Below are positions 30,863-39,486 of a stretch of 62,037 nt of DNA, one piece after another. Source of the stretch: Streptomyces sp. CB01635 (GTDB taxonomy: Bacteria > Actinomycetota > Actinomycetes > Streptomycetales > Streptomycetaceae). Both the position numbers and the translations under genes were made by a program. Every line of letters starts with the position of its first letter. Position 1 is the first letter of the stretch. The stretch spans positions 1 to 62,037 of the forward strand of contig NZ_NNBL01000041.1 of NCBI RefSeq assembly GCF_002803065.1, written 5' to 3'. The notes below the pieces were generated by a model, which did no database searches, was not told the DNA's origin, and worked only from the letters and a program-made list of their open reading frames with translations.

Positions 30863-32083
30863 TTACAGATCGACGTCCTGCATCAGCATGCCGACCTCGG
30901 TGTTGGACAGGCGCCGCAGCCAGCCCGACTTCTGGTCGCCCAGCGCGATCGGCCCGAAGGACACCCGCACCAGCTTGTCGACCGGGAACCCGGCCTCGGC
31001 GAGCATGCGCCGCACGATGTGCTTGCGGCCCTCGTGCAGGGTGACCTCGACGAGGTAGTTCTTGCCGGTCTGCTCGACGACGCGGAAGTGGTCCGCCTTC
31101 GCGTACCCGTCCTCCAGCTGGATGCCGTCCTTGAGCTGCTTGCCCAGGTCACGCGGGATCGGGCCCACGATGTGCGCGAGGTAGGTCTTCTTCACGCCGT
31201 ACTTGGGGTGCGTGAGGCGGTGGGCCAGCTCTCCGTGGTTGGTGAGCAGAATGATGCCCTCGGTCTCGGTGTCGAGCCGCCCGACGTGGAACAGCCGCGT
31301 CTCGCGGTTGTTCGTGTAGTCGCCCAGGCACTGGCGGCCGTCGGGGTCCTCCATGGTGGAGACGACACCGGCCGGCTTGTTCAGCGCGAAGAACTGGTAC
31401 GACTGCGTGGCCACGGTCAGGCCGTCGACCTTGATCTCGTCCTTCTCGGGGTCGACGCGCAGACCCTGCTCGAGCACGATCTGGCCGTTGACCTCGACCC
31501 TGGCCTGCTCGACGAGCTCCTCGCAGGCGCGCCGGGAGCCGTATCCGGCCCGCGCGAGCACCTTCTGGAGCCGCTCGCCCTCCTGCTCGGCGCCCGGGAA
31601 GGTCTTGGGGGTCTTGACGGTGGGCCTGCCCGCGTAACGGTCGCGGTTGCGCTCCTCCTGCCGGGCGTCGTACTCCCGAGAGGTCGACGGGGCGCCGCGG
31701 CCGCTGCCGCGGGCACCGGTGCCCTGAGAGGCACGGGGGCCGCCCTTGGCGCCGCCGCGCGCTGCCGCGCCCCGGCCCTTCCTCGGCCCGGCGCCGCCGC
31801 TGTCGCCGGGGCTCACGTCGTAGCGACGCTCCTCGGGACGCGGCTTGCTCGGCCGGCCCTGCTTGTCGTCACGGTCGTTGCCGGCACCCCGGTAGTTCCC
31901 GCGACCGCCGCCGGCGCTGCCGCCGCGAGCACCGCCGCCACCGCCGCTGCCACCGCGGCCACCGCCGCCGGTGCTGCCGCCGCGACCGCCACCGCCGCCA
32001 CTGCTGCCGCGGCCGCCGCTGTTGCCACCACGGCTCCCGCCGTTGTTTCCGCTGCTGTTCCTGCCGCTGCTGCTGCTTCGCAT
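30863..32083 (-). CDS. rluB: 23S rRNA pseudouridine synthase RluB-like, with long RG/GS-rich N-terminal extension
   Basis: A 406-residue protein. Residues 1 to about 165 are low-complexity Gly/Ser/Arg (RGG-type repeats), then charged. An S4 RNA-binding domain follows (ERLQKVLARAGYGSRRACEE), then the RsuA/RluB catalytic domain with FALNKPAGVVSTMEDP and GRLDTETEGIILLTNHGEL, where Asp271 is the expected catalytic residue, and LHEGRKHIVRRMLAEAGFPV. It isomerises uridine in 23S rRNA. The start is ATG 32083; a TTG precedes it directly. It is 12 nt downstream of scpB, the usual bacterial neighbour. The extension is probably a disordered RNA-binding tail. Confidence 0.92.
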   Translation of the reverse strand: MRSSSSGRNSSGNNGGSRGGNSGGRGSSGGGGGRGGSTGGGGRGGSGGGGGARGGSAGGGRGNYRGAGNDRDDKQGRPSKPRPEERRYDVSPGDSGGAGPRKGRGAAARGGAKGGPRASQGTGARGSGRGAPSTSREYDARQEERNRDRYAGRPTVKTPKTFPGAEQEGERLQKVLARAGYGSRRACEELVEQARVEVNGQIVLEQGLRVDPEKDEIKVDGLTVATQSYQFFALNKPAGVVSTMEDPDGRQCLGDYTNNRETRLFHVGRLDTETEGIILLTNHGELAHRLTHPKYGVKKTYLAHIVGPIPRDLGKQLKDGIQLEDGYAKADHFRVVEQTGKNYLVEVTLHEGRKHIVRRMLAEAGFPVDKLVRVSFGPIALGDQKSGWLRRLSNTEVGMLMQDVDL

Positions 32084-32095
32084 CAAAAGTTCCGT

Positions 32096-32749
32096 CTAGT
32101 CGTCTGCGTCCTCGTAACCCGGCGCATCGGGTGCGTCCGGGTCGAACGACGGAACCCCTTCCTGCGTCTCGGCCTCGATCGCGTCCGCCTCCGGAAGGAA
32201 GGGCGCGAGTTCCGGGAGCTCGTCCAGGCCGCGCAGGCCCATCCGCTCCAGAAAGTAGTTCGTCGTCCTGTACAGGATCGCACTTGTTTCGGGTTCCGCG
32301 CCCGCCTCCTCCACGAGGCCCCTCTGGAGGAGGGTCCGCATCACGCCGTCACAGTTCACCCCGCGCACCGCGGAGACCCGCGAGCGGCTGACCGGCTGGC
32401 GGTACGCGACGACCGCGAGCGTCTCCAGGGCCGCCTGGGTGAGCCGGGCCTGCTGCCCGTCGAGCACGAAACGCTCCACGGCCGCCGCGTACTGCGGCCG
32501 GGTGTAGAAGCGCCAGCCGCCCGCCACGAGCCTCAGCTCGAAGCCGCGGCCCTGAACCGTGTACTCGTCCGCCAGCGCCCGCAGGGCGTCCGCCACGGCC
32601 CTTCGGGGCCGGTCCAGGATCTTCGCGAGGTGCTCCTCGGTCGCAGGCTCGTCGACGACCATCAGTACGGCCTCCAGGGCCGGCCTGAGATCCAGCTCGG
32701 CGACCCGGTCGGCCCCGGCGACGACTTCCTGCCCGCTCATGCCCGTCAT
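32096..32749 (-). CDS. scpB: Segregation and condensation protein B
   Basis: A 217-residue winged-helix protein of the SMC-ScpAB condensin. It shows LRPALEAVLMVVDEPATEEH, RPQYAAAVERFVLDGQ, and the conserved LTQAALETLAVVAYRQPVSR and VRGVNCDGVMRTLLQRGLVE. ATGA overlap with scpA shows coupling. An acidic C-terminal tail follows the two winged helices. Confidence 0.94.
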   Translation of the reverse strand: MTGMSGQEVVAGADRVAELDLRPALEAVLMVVDEPATEEHLAKILDRPRRAVADALRALADEYTVQGRGFELRLVAGGWRFYTRPQYAAAVERFVLDGQQARLTQAALETLAVVAYRQPVSRSRVSAVRGVNCDGVMRTLLQRGLVEEAGAEPETSAILYRTTNYFLERMGLRGLDELPELAPFLPEADAIEAETQEGVPSFDPDAPDAPGYEDADD

Positions 32750-33936
32750 GCCTGCTCCTCCTCCGCCCCGCCCCGCTCGGCCTTCGTCTCTCCACCGTCT
32801 TTGCCGGCCGTCTCGGGAGGCCTGTCGAACTCGTCCGTGACGGTCGGCTCCCCCTCGCTCTCCCCGCCGGTCCAGCGCACGAGAAGCTCCCCCAGGGCCT
32901 CCTCCTGCTCCAGGCTCACGGCCTTCTCCCGGTACAGCTCCAGGAGCGCCAAGAAGCGGGCCACGACGGTCAGGGTGTCGTCGGTGTCCTCCACCAGCAC
33001 CCGGAAACTCGCCTCGCCCAGCTCCCGCAGCCGTGCCACGACGAGCCCGGCCTGCTCGCGCACGCTGACCAGCGGGGCGTGGATGTGGTCGACGTACACC
33101 TGGGGCTTCGGCCTGGGCTGCATGGCCTTCACTGCGAGCCGGGCGAATCCTTCCGCCCCGATGCTGATGACGACTTCCGGCAGCAGCTCGGCGTGGTGCG
33201 GCTCCAGACCGACGGTCCGCGGATAGCGCCGCGCCTCCTCGTCGAGCCGCTCGCTGAAGATGTCGGCGATCTTCTTGTACGCGCGGTACTGGAGCAGCCG
33301 GGCGAACAGGAGGTCACGCGCTTCGAGGAGCGCGAGGTCGGCCTCGTCCTCGACCTCGGCGGTCGGCAGCAGCCGGGCGGCCTTGAGATCGAGGAGCGTG
33401 GCGGCGACGACGAGGAACTCGGTGGTCTGGTCGAGATCCCACTCGGGTCCCATGGCGCGGATGTGCACCATGAACTCGTCGGTCACTTTGGACAGGGCGA
33501 CCTCGGTGACGTCCAGCTTGTGCTTGGAGATCAGCTGGAGGAGCAGATCGAAGGGCCCCTCGAAGTTCGCCAGCCGTACCTTGAACCGCCCGTCATCGGG
33601 CACCGGCTGCTCAAGTTCCGGTTCCGGGCCGGATCCCGCGGGCTCCTGAATCTCCAGATCCGGGCCGGGACCCGCAAGCTCCTGAACTTCGGGCTCCGGG
33701 ACGGCATCCGGCTCAGGAACGAGCTCCGGGTCCGGCTCCGGCTCCGGCTCCGGGGCAGCATCCGGCTCCGGGGCAGCATCCGGCTGAGGAACAAGCTCCG
33801 ACTCCGGGACGGCATCCGGCTCAGGAGCAGCCTCCGGCTCCGACGCCGACAGCCGCGTCGTCCCCGGCCCCCGGCCCAGCGCGCGTCGCCGCGCGCCCCG
33901 GCCGGGCGTGGAGGAGTCGTCGTCGTATCCGGGCAT
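32746..33936 (-). CDS. scpA: Segregation and condensation protein A, with Pro/Glu-rich N-terminal repeat
   Basis: A 396-residue kleisin subunit of the SMC condensin. The conserved part begins near residue 120 (FKVRLANFEGPFDLLLQLIS, KHKLDVTEVALSKVTDEF) and continues with EFLVVAATLLDLKAARLLP and a C-terminal winged helix (VVARFLALLELYREKAVSLE). Before it, residues about 30-115 are repeats of PEPD/PEPE type (DAAPEPDAAPEPEPEPDPEL), unusual for the family core. The ATG at 33936 is preceded by TAACGT seven nt upstream, suggesting a leaderless transcript starting within the unit. Confidence 0.94.
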   Translation of the reverse strand: MPGYDDDSSTPGRGARRRALGRGPGTTRLSASEPEAAPEPDAVPESELVPQPDAAPEPDAAPEPEPEPDPELVPEPDAVPEPEVQELAGPGPDLEIQEPAGSGPEPELEQPVPDDGRFKVRLANFEGPFDLLLQLISKHKLDVTEVALSKVTDEFMVHIRAMGPEWDLDQTTEFLVVAATLLDLKAARLLPTAEVEDEADLALLEARDLLFARLLQYRAYKKIADIFSERLDEEARRYPRTVGLEPHHAELLPEVVISIGAEGFARLAVKAMQPRPKPQVYVDHIHAPLVSVREQAGLVVARLRELGEASFRVLVEDTDDTLTVVARFLALLELYREKAVSLEQEEALGELLVRWTGGESEGEPTVTDEFDRPPETAGKDGGETKAERGGAEEEQA

Positions 33937-33943
33937 CAGGCGG

Positions 33944-33949
33944 ACGTTA
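33944..33949 (-). promoter_or_regulatory. -10 element of an internal leaderless promoter for scpA
   Basis: TAACGT on the minus strand lies 7 nt before the scpA ATG; the stop of the upstream gene is just next to it at 33953. Confidence 0.45.
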
Positions 33950-33952
33950 CCG

Positions 33953-34504
33953 CTACCGCCCGCGCAGTCGGCGTACGAGAATGCTCGCGTCTCCGCGCGA
34001 TTCGAGGTCGGCCAGCACGACGGCGACCGCTTCGCGGACGATGCGGCCACGGTCCACGGCGAGCCCGTGCTCCCCGCGGAGCACGAGGCGCGCGTGCTCG
34101 AGGTCCATCAGCTCCTCGGCGGAGACATACACCGTGATCTTCTCGTCGTGGCGCTCACGCCCGCTGGGCCGCCGGTTGGCGGGCGCCCGGGAGCGCTTGC
34201 GCGACGACCCCGCGGAGGCAGAACCTTCCTGCCCCTGCGGCGGGCGGCGCCCCGCGGGCTGGTCGCCCTCGGTGGCACGGCTGCGGGACTCGCCAGACTC
34301 GTCGTCCGCCGCCGCGTGTTCGGCGCTCTCACCGCCCTCGCCGCGCTGCTTCTCCTCGGCGGCGACGGCGTCGCTCTCACCCGCCGGCGCGGGCACCCGT
34401 GCCTCACCGTTGACCGGGCGCCTCGGGGAGGAGGCCTGCAGCCCCATCCCCCCGGTCGTACGGAACAGTTCGTCGGCCCCCGGCAGACTCACTCGGCGTG
34501 ACAC
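33953..34504 (-). CDS. Conserved protein between parA and scpA (possible ribbon-helix-helix-like C-terminus)
   Basis: A 183-residue protein. It begins MSRRVSLPGADELFRTTGG, has a long charged, Ser/Glu/Ala-rich middle, and ends with a well-conserved-looking domain: DEKITVYVSAEELMDLEHAR, then RGRIVREAVAVVLADLESRG and ASILVRRL. The 'K.TVYVS.EEL..LE.ar..lr' plus 'vdrgrivReAva..L' pattern resembles a ribbon-helix-helix DNA-binding fold; this is inference. It overlaps parA by 16 nt and precedes scpA, so it probably works with the ParA/condensin group. Confidence 0.75.
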   Translation of the reverse strand: MSRRVSLPGADELFRTTGGMGLQASSPRRPVNGEARVPAPAGESDAVAAEEKQRGEGGESAEHAAADDESGESRSRATEGDQPAGRRPPQGQEGSASAGSSRKRSRAPANRRPSGRERHDEKITVYVSAEELMDLEHARLVLRGEHGLAVDRGRIVREAVAVVLADLESRGDASILVRRLRGR

Positions 34505-35658
34505 CGGGCGAGCACCTCCCTGGCGAGCTGGCGATAGGCGGCCGCGCCGACCGAGTTGGAGGCGTACGTCGTGATCGGCTCACCGGCGACCGTGGTCTCC
34601 GGGAAGCGCACGGTCCGGCCGATCACGGTGTGGTAGACGTGATCGTCGAACGCCTCGACCACACGCGCGAGCACCTCACGGCTGTGCACCGTGCGGGAGT
34701 CGTACATCGTGGCGAGGATGCCGTCGAGCTCCAGGTCGGGGTTGAGCCGCTCCTGGACCTTCTCGATGGTCTCCGTGAGCAGCGCGACACCGCGCAGCGC
34801 GAAGAACTCGCACTCGAGCGGCACGATCACCTTGTGAGCCGCCGTCAGGGCGTTCACGGTGAGCAGGCCGAGCGAGGGCTGACAGTCGATCACGATGTAG
34901 TCGTAGTCGGCCATCAGCGGCTTCAACGCCCGCTGGAGCGTGGACTCGCGCGCGACCTCGCTCACCAACTGCACTTCGGCGGCGGACAGGTCGATGTTGC
35001 TCGGCAGCAGGTCCATGTTCGGGACCGCGGTCTTCAGGAGGACCTCGTCGGCGGCCATGCCCCGCTCCATGAGCAGGTTGTAGACCGTCAGGTCGAGTTC
35101 CATCGGGTTCACGCCGAGACCGACCGAGAGCGCGCCCTGCGGGTCGAAGTCGACGAGCAGGACCCGGCGTCCGTACTCCGCGAGCGCGGCACCCAGGTTG
35201 ATGGTCGACGTGGTCTTGCCGACGCCGCCCTTCTGGTTGCACATCGCGATGATCTTCGCGGGGCCGTGGTCGGTCAGCGGGCCTGGGATCGGGAAGTACG
35301 GGAGCGGGCGCCCGGTCGGGCCCACACGCTCGCGGCGCTGACGGGCAGCGTCGGGCGCGAGCGTGGCCGCGTACTCGGGGTCCGGCTCGTACTCGGCGTC
35401 GGGGTCGTAGAAGTGCCCCTCGGGCAGTTCGTCGTAGTCGGCGAAGTGGGTGCGTTCGCCACTTCGGTCGCCGGCCATGGCGTTCACGTGATGGCCATCC
35501 ATGCTCTGGGGTGCTGTCTGCGTCTGCAGGGGGCTGCTCTGACGGGCGGCAAAGGTACGGACCGCGACGGAGCCGACAGCCTCGAGCCCCGCGGGACCTT
35601 GCTCCCTCGCAACCGTTCCTGGTTGACCACCCCCGGGAGTAAATGTCGACTCATTCAC
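34489..35658 (-). CDS. ParA-family ATPase (Soj-like) next to scpAB
   Basis: A 389-residue protein starting at GTG, with a full AAGGAGGT ribosome-binding site 10 nt upstream. The first 130 residues are a poorly structured extension. The ParA core then shows a deviant Walker A CNQKGGVGKTTSTINLGAAL, VLLVDFDPQGALSVGLGV (Walker A'), and YDYIVIDCQPSLGLLTVNAL (Walker B). It is a second ParA, unlikely to be the oriC-linked one because no parB or gid gene is adjacent. It probably assists chromosome or condensin positioning. Confidence 0.9.
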   Translation of the reverse strand: MNESTFTPGGGQPGTVAREQGPAGLEAVGSVAVRTFAARQSSPLQTQTAPQSMDGHHVNAMAGDRSGERTHFADYDELPEGHFYDPDAEYEPDPEYAATLAPDAARQRRERVGPTGRPLPYFPIPGPLTDHGPAKIIAMCNQKGGVGKTTSTINLGAALAEYGRRVLLVDFDPQGALSVGLGVNPMELDLTVYNLLMERGMAADEVLLKTAVPNMDLLPSNIDLSAAEVQLVSEVARESTLQRALKPLMADYDYIVIDCQPSLGLLTVNALTAAHKVIVPLECEFFALRGVALLTETIEKVQERLNPDLELDGILATMYDSRTVHSREVLARVVEAFDDHVYHTVIGRTVRFPETTVAGEPITTYASNSVGAAAYRQLAREVLARCHAE

Positions 35659-35730
35659 AAGTCGTCTTACCTCCTTGGTGACCAGGAAACTTCTAGATAG
35701 GTCAGCGTGGCACCATGCCGACGGTTGGCG

Positions 35731-35760
35731 ACTCTATGGCGTGTCACCGGTCCGCAGCAA
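35731..35760 (-). promoter_or_regulatory. Candidate promoter of parA
   Basis: TTGCTG (35760-35755) and TAGAGT (35736-35731) are separated by 18 nt on the minus strand, giving a leader of about 65 nt before the GTG at 35658. Confidence 0.4.
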
Positions 35761-35922
35761 CACAATCCGCCTTACCCGGCCCGATGTGTCGGCAACGGAA
35801 CACCCTTGTGTCAAGGGTGCACGGCGTCGGTTCGAAGCGTTTCGCGGGTGCGCGAATCGGTTAAAGGGTTACGTTCGAGGCGAGTTGACCAAGTCCGCAT
35901 TGATGCGTAAGTGATACGCATA

Positions 35923-35950
35923 CGGCCGGACCCCTCACAAGGTCCGGCCG
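35923..35950 (-). terminator. Terminator hairpin downstream of ald
   Basis: CGGCCGGACC - 8 nt - GGTCCGGCCG, a perfect 10-bp stem about 55 nt after the ald stop; no U-tract. Confidence 0.6.
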
Positions 35951-36004
35951 CAGGCGTGAGATTGACGACTTCCGTTGACGAAAGTGGTCGATGAGTCGTC
36001 GGCG

Positions 36005-37120
36005 TCAGCCGAGGAGGGACTCCAGCTCGGTGTACTCGAGGCCGTGGGACTCGGCGACCTCGCGGTAAACGACCTTGCCGTCATGGGTGTTGAGGCCCAG
36101 GGCGAGCGCCGGGTCGCGGCGCAGGGCCTCGACCCAGCCGCGGTTCGCGAGCTCGACGATGTACGGCAGCGTGGCGTTCGTCAGCGCGTACGTCGACGTG
36201 TTGGGCACGGCGCCGGGCATGTTGGCGACGCAGTAGAAGACCGAGTTGTGGACCGGGAAGGTCGGCTCGGCGTGCGTCGTCGGGTGCGAGTCCTCGAAGC
36301 AGCCGCCCTGGTCGATCGCGATGTCGACAAGGACACTTCCCGGCTTCATGCGGGAGACGAGCTCGTTGGTGACCAGCTTCGGGGCCTTGGCGCCCGGGAT
36401 GAGGACGGCACCGATGACGAGGTCCGCCTCGAGGCACGCCTTCTCGAGCTCGAAGGCGTTGGAGACGACGGTCTGGATCTTCGTACCGAAGATCTTGTCG
36501 GCTTCCTTGAGCTTGTTGATGTCGCGGTCGAGCAGGGTCACGTGGAAGCCCATGCCGATGGCGATCTGCGCGGCGTTCCAGCCGGAGACGCCGCCGCCGA
36601 TGACGACGGCCCTGGCGGCGAGCACGCCCGGGACACCGCCCGGCAGGACACCGCGGCCGCCGTTGGCGGCCATCAGGTGGTAGGCGCCGACCTGCGGGGC
36701 CAGGCGGCCCGCGACCTCGGACATCGGGGCGAGCAGCGGGAGCGCGCGGTTCGGGGTCTCGACCGTCTCGTACGCGATGGCGGTGGTGCCGGACTCGAGG
36801 AGCGCGTCCGTGCACTCCCTGGAGGCGGCGAGGTGCAGGTAGGTGAAGAGCGTCTGGTCCTTGCGGAGGCGGTGGTACTCCTCCGCGATCGGCTCCTTGA
36901 CCTTCAGAAGCAGGTCAGCGGTGGCCCAGACCTCGTCGGCGGTGCCGAGGATCTGCGCACCGGCCGAGACGTACTCGTCGTCCGTGATCGAGGAGCCGAC
37001 GCCGGCGTTCTGCTCGACGAAGACCTGGTGGCCGTTGCGCACGAGCTCGTGCACACCGGCGGGGGTGATGGCCACCCGGAACTCGTTGTTCTTGACCTCG
37101 CGGGGGATGCCGACCTTCAT
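36005..37120 (-). CDS. ald: Alanine dehydrogenase
   Basis: A 371-residue NAD-dependent L-alanine dehydrogenase. The N-terminus is MKVGIPREVKNNEFRVAITP. Catalytic-domain residues are in LLLKVKEPIAEEY (Lys) and FTYLHLAAS (His). The NAD domain has ARAVVIGGGVSGWNAAQIAI and LLDRDINKL. The C-terminal signature MPGAVPNTSTYALTNATLPY is intact. It interconverts alanine with pyruvate and ammonium, linking carbon and nitrogen metabolism. It is monocistronic, followed by a hairpin, with the STAND gene upstream on the same strand. Confidence 0.96.
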   Translation of the reverse strand: MKVGIPREVKNNEFRVAITPAGVHELVRNGHQVFVEQNAGVGSSITDDEYVSAGAQILGTADEVWATADLLLKVKEPIAEEYHRLRKDQTLFTYLHLAASRECTDALLESGTTAIAYETVETPNRALPLLAPMSEVAGRLAPQVGAYHLMAANGGRGVLPGGVPGVLAARAVVIGGGVSGWNAAQIAIGMGFHVTLLDRDINKLKEADKIFGTKIQTVVSNAFELEKACLEADLVIGAVLIPGAKAPKLVTNELVSRMKPGSVLVDIAIDQGGCFEDSHPTTHAEPTFPVHNSVFYCVANMPGAVPNTSTYALTNATLPYIVELANRGWVEALRRDPALALGLNTHDGKVVYREVAESHGLEYTELESLLG

Positions 37121-37264
37121 CGTCGATCACGGTCCTTGGCTCAGGGATTTCTCGGGCAATGCACTACATACCAGCGCGTCAGGGGGCGCACCGGGAGACA
37201 CCACGGAAGTACGCGGCGGAGCCAGTCTAATGAAGGATTTCTAGCTGTCTAGCCTTTCAAAGCA

Positions 37265-39304
37265 TCAATCTTCCTCGGATGCACTGCGGATTTCGTAGGT
37301 GTCAGCGCCCTGTTCTGGGGTCTTTCCTTCGATCGGCAGCTCCTCTCCCAGCATGCGCTCGGCCGCACCGCGGTGCAGTTTGGCGGCCGCGGGGTCGCCG
37401 AGCCGGTCGAGCGTGTCGGCCAGGCGGAGCTGCAGCGCGGCCTGCAGTCGCACGTCCTTGGCCTGGCGCGCCCACTCGACCGCTTCATGGCAGGTGCGCA
37501 GCGACTCCTCGGGCCGGCCCGCGTACTCCTGGACACGCGCCATCTCGCTCAACGCCCGCGCCTGAGCTGCGACATCACCCTCCTTGCGGTACCCGGCGGC
37601 GGCCGAGCGCCAGCTGCGCAGCGCGTCGCCGTAACGGCCCGCGTACGTGTTCACCGTGCCGATGCGTCCGTGCAGCCGCGCGGCGTCGGCGCGCTCGCCG
37701 CGGGTGAGCCGCTGGGCGAGGGCGCGCCCGTACCAGTCGGCGGCCCGGTGCCAGTCCCCCAGCTCCTGGTACGTGCCGCCTACGGATTCCATCGCGCGGC
37801 CGGTCGCGTACGGGTCCCTGGCTTCGCGTCCGGCGTCCAGAGCGGCCCGGTAGCGGGTGAGCGCCTCCTGGGTGCGGCCGGTCCGCGCGTCGAGGTCGGC
37901 GAGGTTCAGGAGGGCCGCGGCCTTCTCGCGGGGCAGCTTCCTGCGCTCGGCGACGTCGAGGACGAGGCGGTGGATGCCGTAGAGGTCGGGGGCGGCGGCC
38001 TCGGTGCCGACGTGGACGGCCAGGGCCCGCGTCAGGGCCGCCATCAGGCGCCTGGCCAGGGTGTCGAGCTCCCCGTCGGCGACGGCGAGGCGGGCGGCGG
38101 CCAGGAGCGCGGGCCGCCGGACCCGCAGCCACTCGGCGCCCGCAGCGGGATTCGGGAAGCGCAGGGCGCGGGGCAGCCCCGCGAGCTTCTTGCGGGCGGG
38201 CGAGCCTTCCGGTTCGGTGATCGCGCGGCAGGACTGGAGCAGGCGCACCGTGCGCTCCAGCATCCGGGCGCGGGCGAGCTGCACCTCGCCGGGCCGGTCG
38301 TGGGCCTCGGTCAGGCCCCGCAGCAGCGGCATCAGGCAGCCGGGCACCTCGTACTGCGGCAGCTCGGAGTCGATCCGCCCGACCAGGCCCAGCACGGTGA
38401 AGTCGTCGAGGGTGGTCCGGGCGGCGGAGACGGAGCAGCCCGCCAGCGCGGACGCGGTGTGCGGGTCGACATGGCCCTCGGGGGCGAGGGACAAGTAGCG
38501 CAGTATCCGGGCGGCGGGCACCGGCAGGGACGCGTAGGCGTGCTGGAAGACGCGGGCGAGCGGGGGCCCGTCGTCGGCCTGGGCGTGCAGCTGCTTGGCC
38601 AGGTCCGCCACGGCCTCCTTGGGACGTACGGCGAGCCAGCCGCCCGCCAGCATCAGCGCCGCGGGCTGGGACCCGCACTCCTCGACGAGGGACTCCGCGG
38701 AGCGCGGGTCGACGGTGATGCGGACCGATCCGGTGTGCCGGCCGAGCAGCTCGAGGGCGGATTTCGTGTCGAGGCCGCCGAGCGTGCAGGGCCGCACGTC
38801 CGAGATTCCGGTCAGCGGCCCCTCGGACACGGCGACGACCAGACAGTCGGGGGTCTCCGGGAGCAGCGGGTCGACCTGTTCGGCGTCCGTCGCGTCGTCG
38901 AGGAACAGCACGGCCCGGCGTACGGAGAGTCCTTCGCGCAGCCGCTCGGCGAGGTCGTCCTCGCCCTCGCCGGGGGGCGCCGGGAGGTCGAGGCTGTCGA
39001 GGAGTTCGCGCGCGGTGCGTTCGGTGGGGACGCGGGTGCCGTCCGGGGCGGTGAGGCGGGTCCGCAGGATGCCGTCCGGGTAGCCGGCGGCGACCTGGCT
39101 CAGGAGTTCCTCGGCAAGCGCGGTACGACCGGATCCGGGGCGGCCCGCGATGAGCAGCACGCGCGCGCGTGGCGCTTTGCGTCCGGCGATCGTGTCGAGT
39201 CCCGCGCGCTCGATGTCGGCGCGCAGTTCCTTCAACTCACGGCTGCGGCCCAGGAACTGACTGTTCTTCAGTCCGTCCTTCGGTTCGACCGCCTGATCCG
39301 TCAC
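37265..39304 (-). CDS. STAND-type NTPase with C-terminal TPR array
   Basis: A 679-residue protein starting at GTG 39304 (VTDQAVEPKD), eight nt after GGAG. Walker A IAGRPGSGRTALAEELL is at residues 54-61, and a Walker B-like RAVLFLDDATDAEQV lies near 128. The following region has the winged-helix character of NB-ARC/STAND proteins (LPVPAARILRYLSLAPEGHV). The last 220 residues are TPR helices: EKAAALLNLADLDARTGRTQ, TGRAMESVGGTYQELGDWHR, ARLHGRIGTVNTYAGRYGDA, and others. These are ATP-dependent signalling scaffolds. No effector or DNA-binding domain is visible, and the partner is unknown. Confidence 0.8.
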   Translation of the reverse strand: MTDQAVEPKDGLKNSQFLGRSRELKELRADIERAGLDTIAGRKAPRARVLLIAGRPGSGRTALAEELLSQVAAGYPDGILRTRLTAPDGTRVPTERTARELLDSLDLPAPPGEGEDDLAERLREGLSVRRAVLFLDDATDAEQVDPLLPETPDCLVVAVSEGPLTGISDVRPCTLGGLDTKSALELLGRHTGSVRITVDPRSAESLVEECGSQPAALMLAGGWLAVRPKEAVADLAKQLHAQADDGPPLARVFQHAYASLPVPAARILRYLSLAPEGHVDPHTASALAGCSVSAARTTLDDFTVLGLVGRIDSELPQYEVPGCLMPLLRGLTEAHDRPGEVQLARARMLERTVRLLQSCRAITEPEGSPARKKLAGLPRALRFPNPAAGAEWLRVRRPALLAAARLAVADGELDTLARRLMAALTRALAVHVGTEAAAPDLYGIHRLVLDVAERRKLPREKAAALLNLADLDARTGRTQEALTRYRAALDAGREARDPYATGRAMESVGGTYQELGDWHRAADWYGRALAQRLTRGERADAARLHGRIGTVNTYAGRYGDALRSWRSAAAGYRKEGDVAAQARALSEMARVQEYAGRPEESLRTCHEAVEWARQAKDVRLQAALQLRLADTLDRLGDPAAAKLHRGAAERMLGEELPIEGKTPEQGADTYEIRSASEED

Positions 39305-39442
39305 GGGCCACGCTCCGTCCACCTGTGCCGAACCCGCCGGAGGTTCGGGCGGGACGCTTTGAGAGCCTAGTTCAGGCGGAACGGCGTTCCCTGGCGGGCG
39401 GCGCGGGGAAGTCCCTCAATCGGATCAGCGGATGGTGTGACA

Positions 39443-39470
39443 GGAGGGGCCGACGGGAATCGGCCCCTCC
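39443..39470 (-). terminator. Terminator hairpin downstream of nudF
   Basis: GGAGGGGCCGA - CGGGAA - TCGGCCCCTCC, a perfect 11-bp stem 17 nt after the ADP-ribose pyrophosphatase stop. Confidence 0.65.
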
Positions 39471-39486
39471 GGTGCACAGCCCGCGC

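Larger units (their letters stand above)
35659..36004. other. Intergenic spacer between ald and parA
   Basis: A 346-bp stretch with the parA ribosome-binding site and promoter at one side and the ald terminator at the other. ATGCGTA-AGTGA-TACGCAT at 35903-35921 is an additional 7-bp inverted repeat of unknown role. TTGACC at 35885-35890 on the plus strand lacks a convincing -10. No RNA gene was recognised. Confidence 0.4.
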
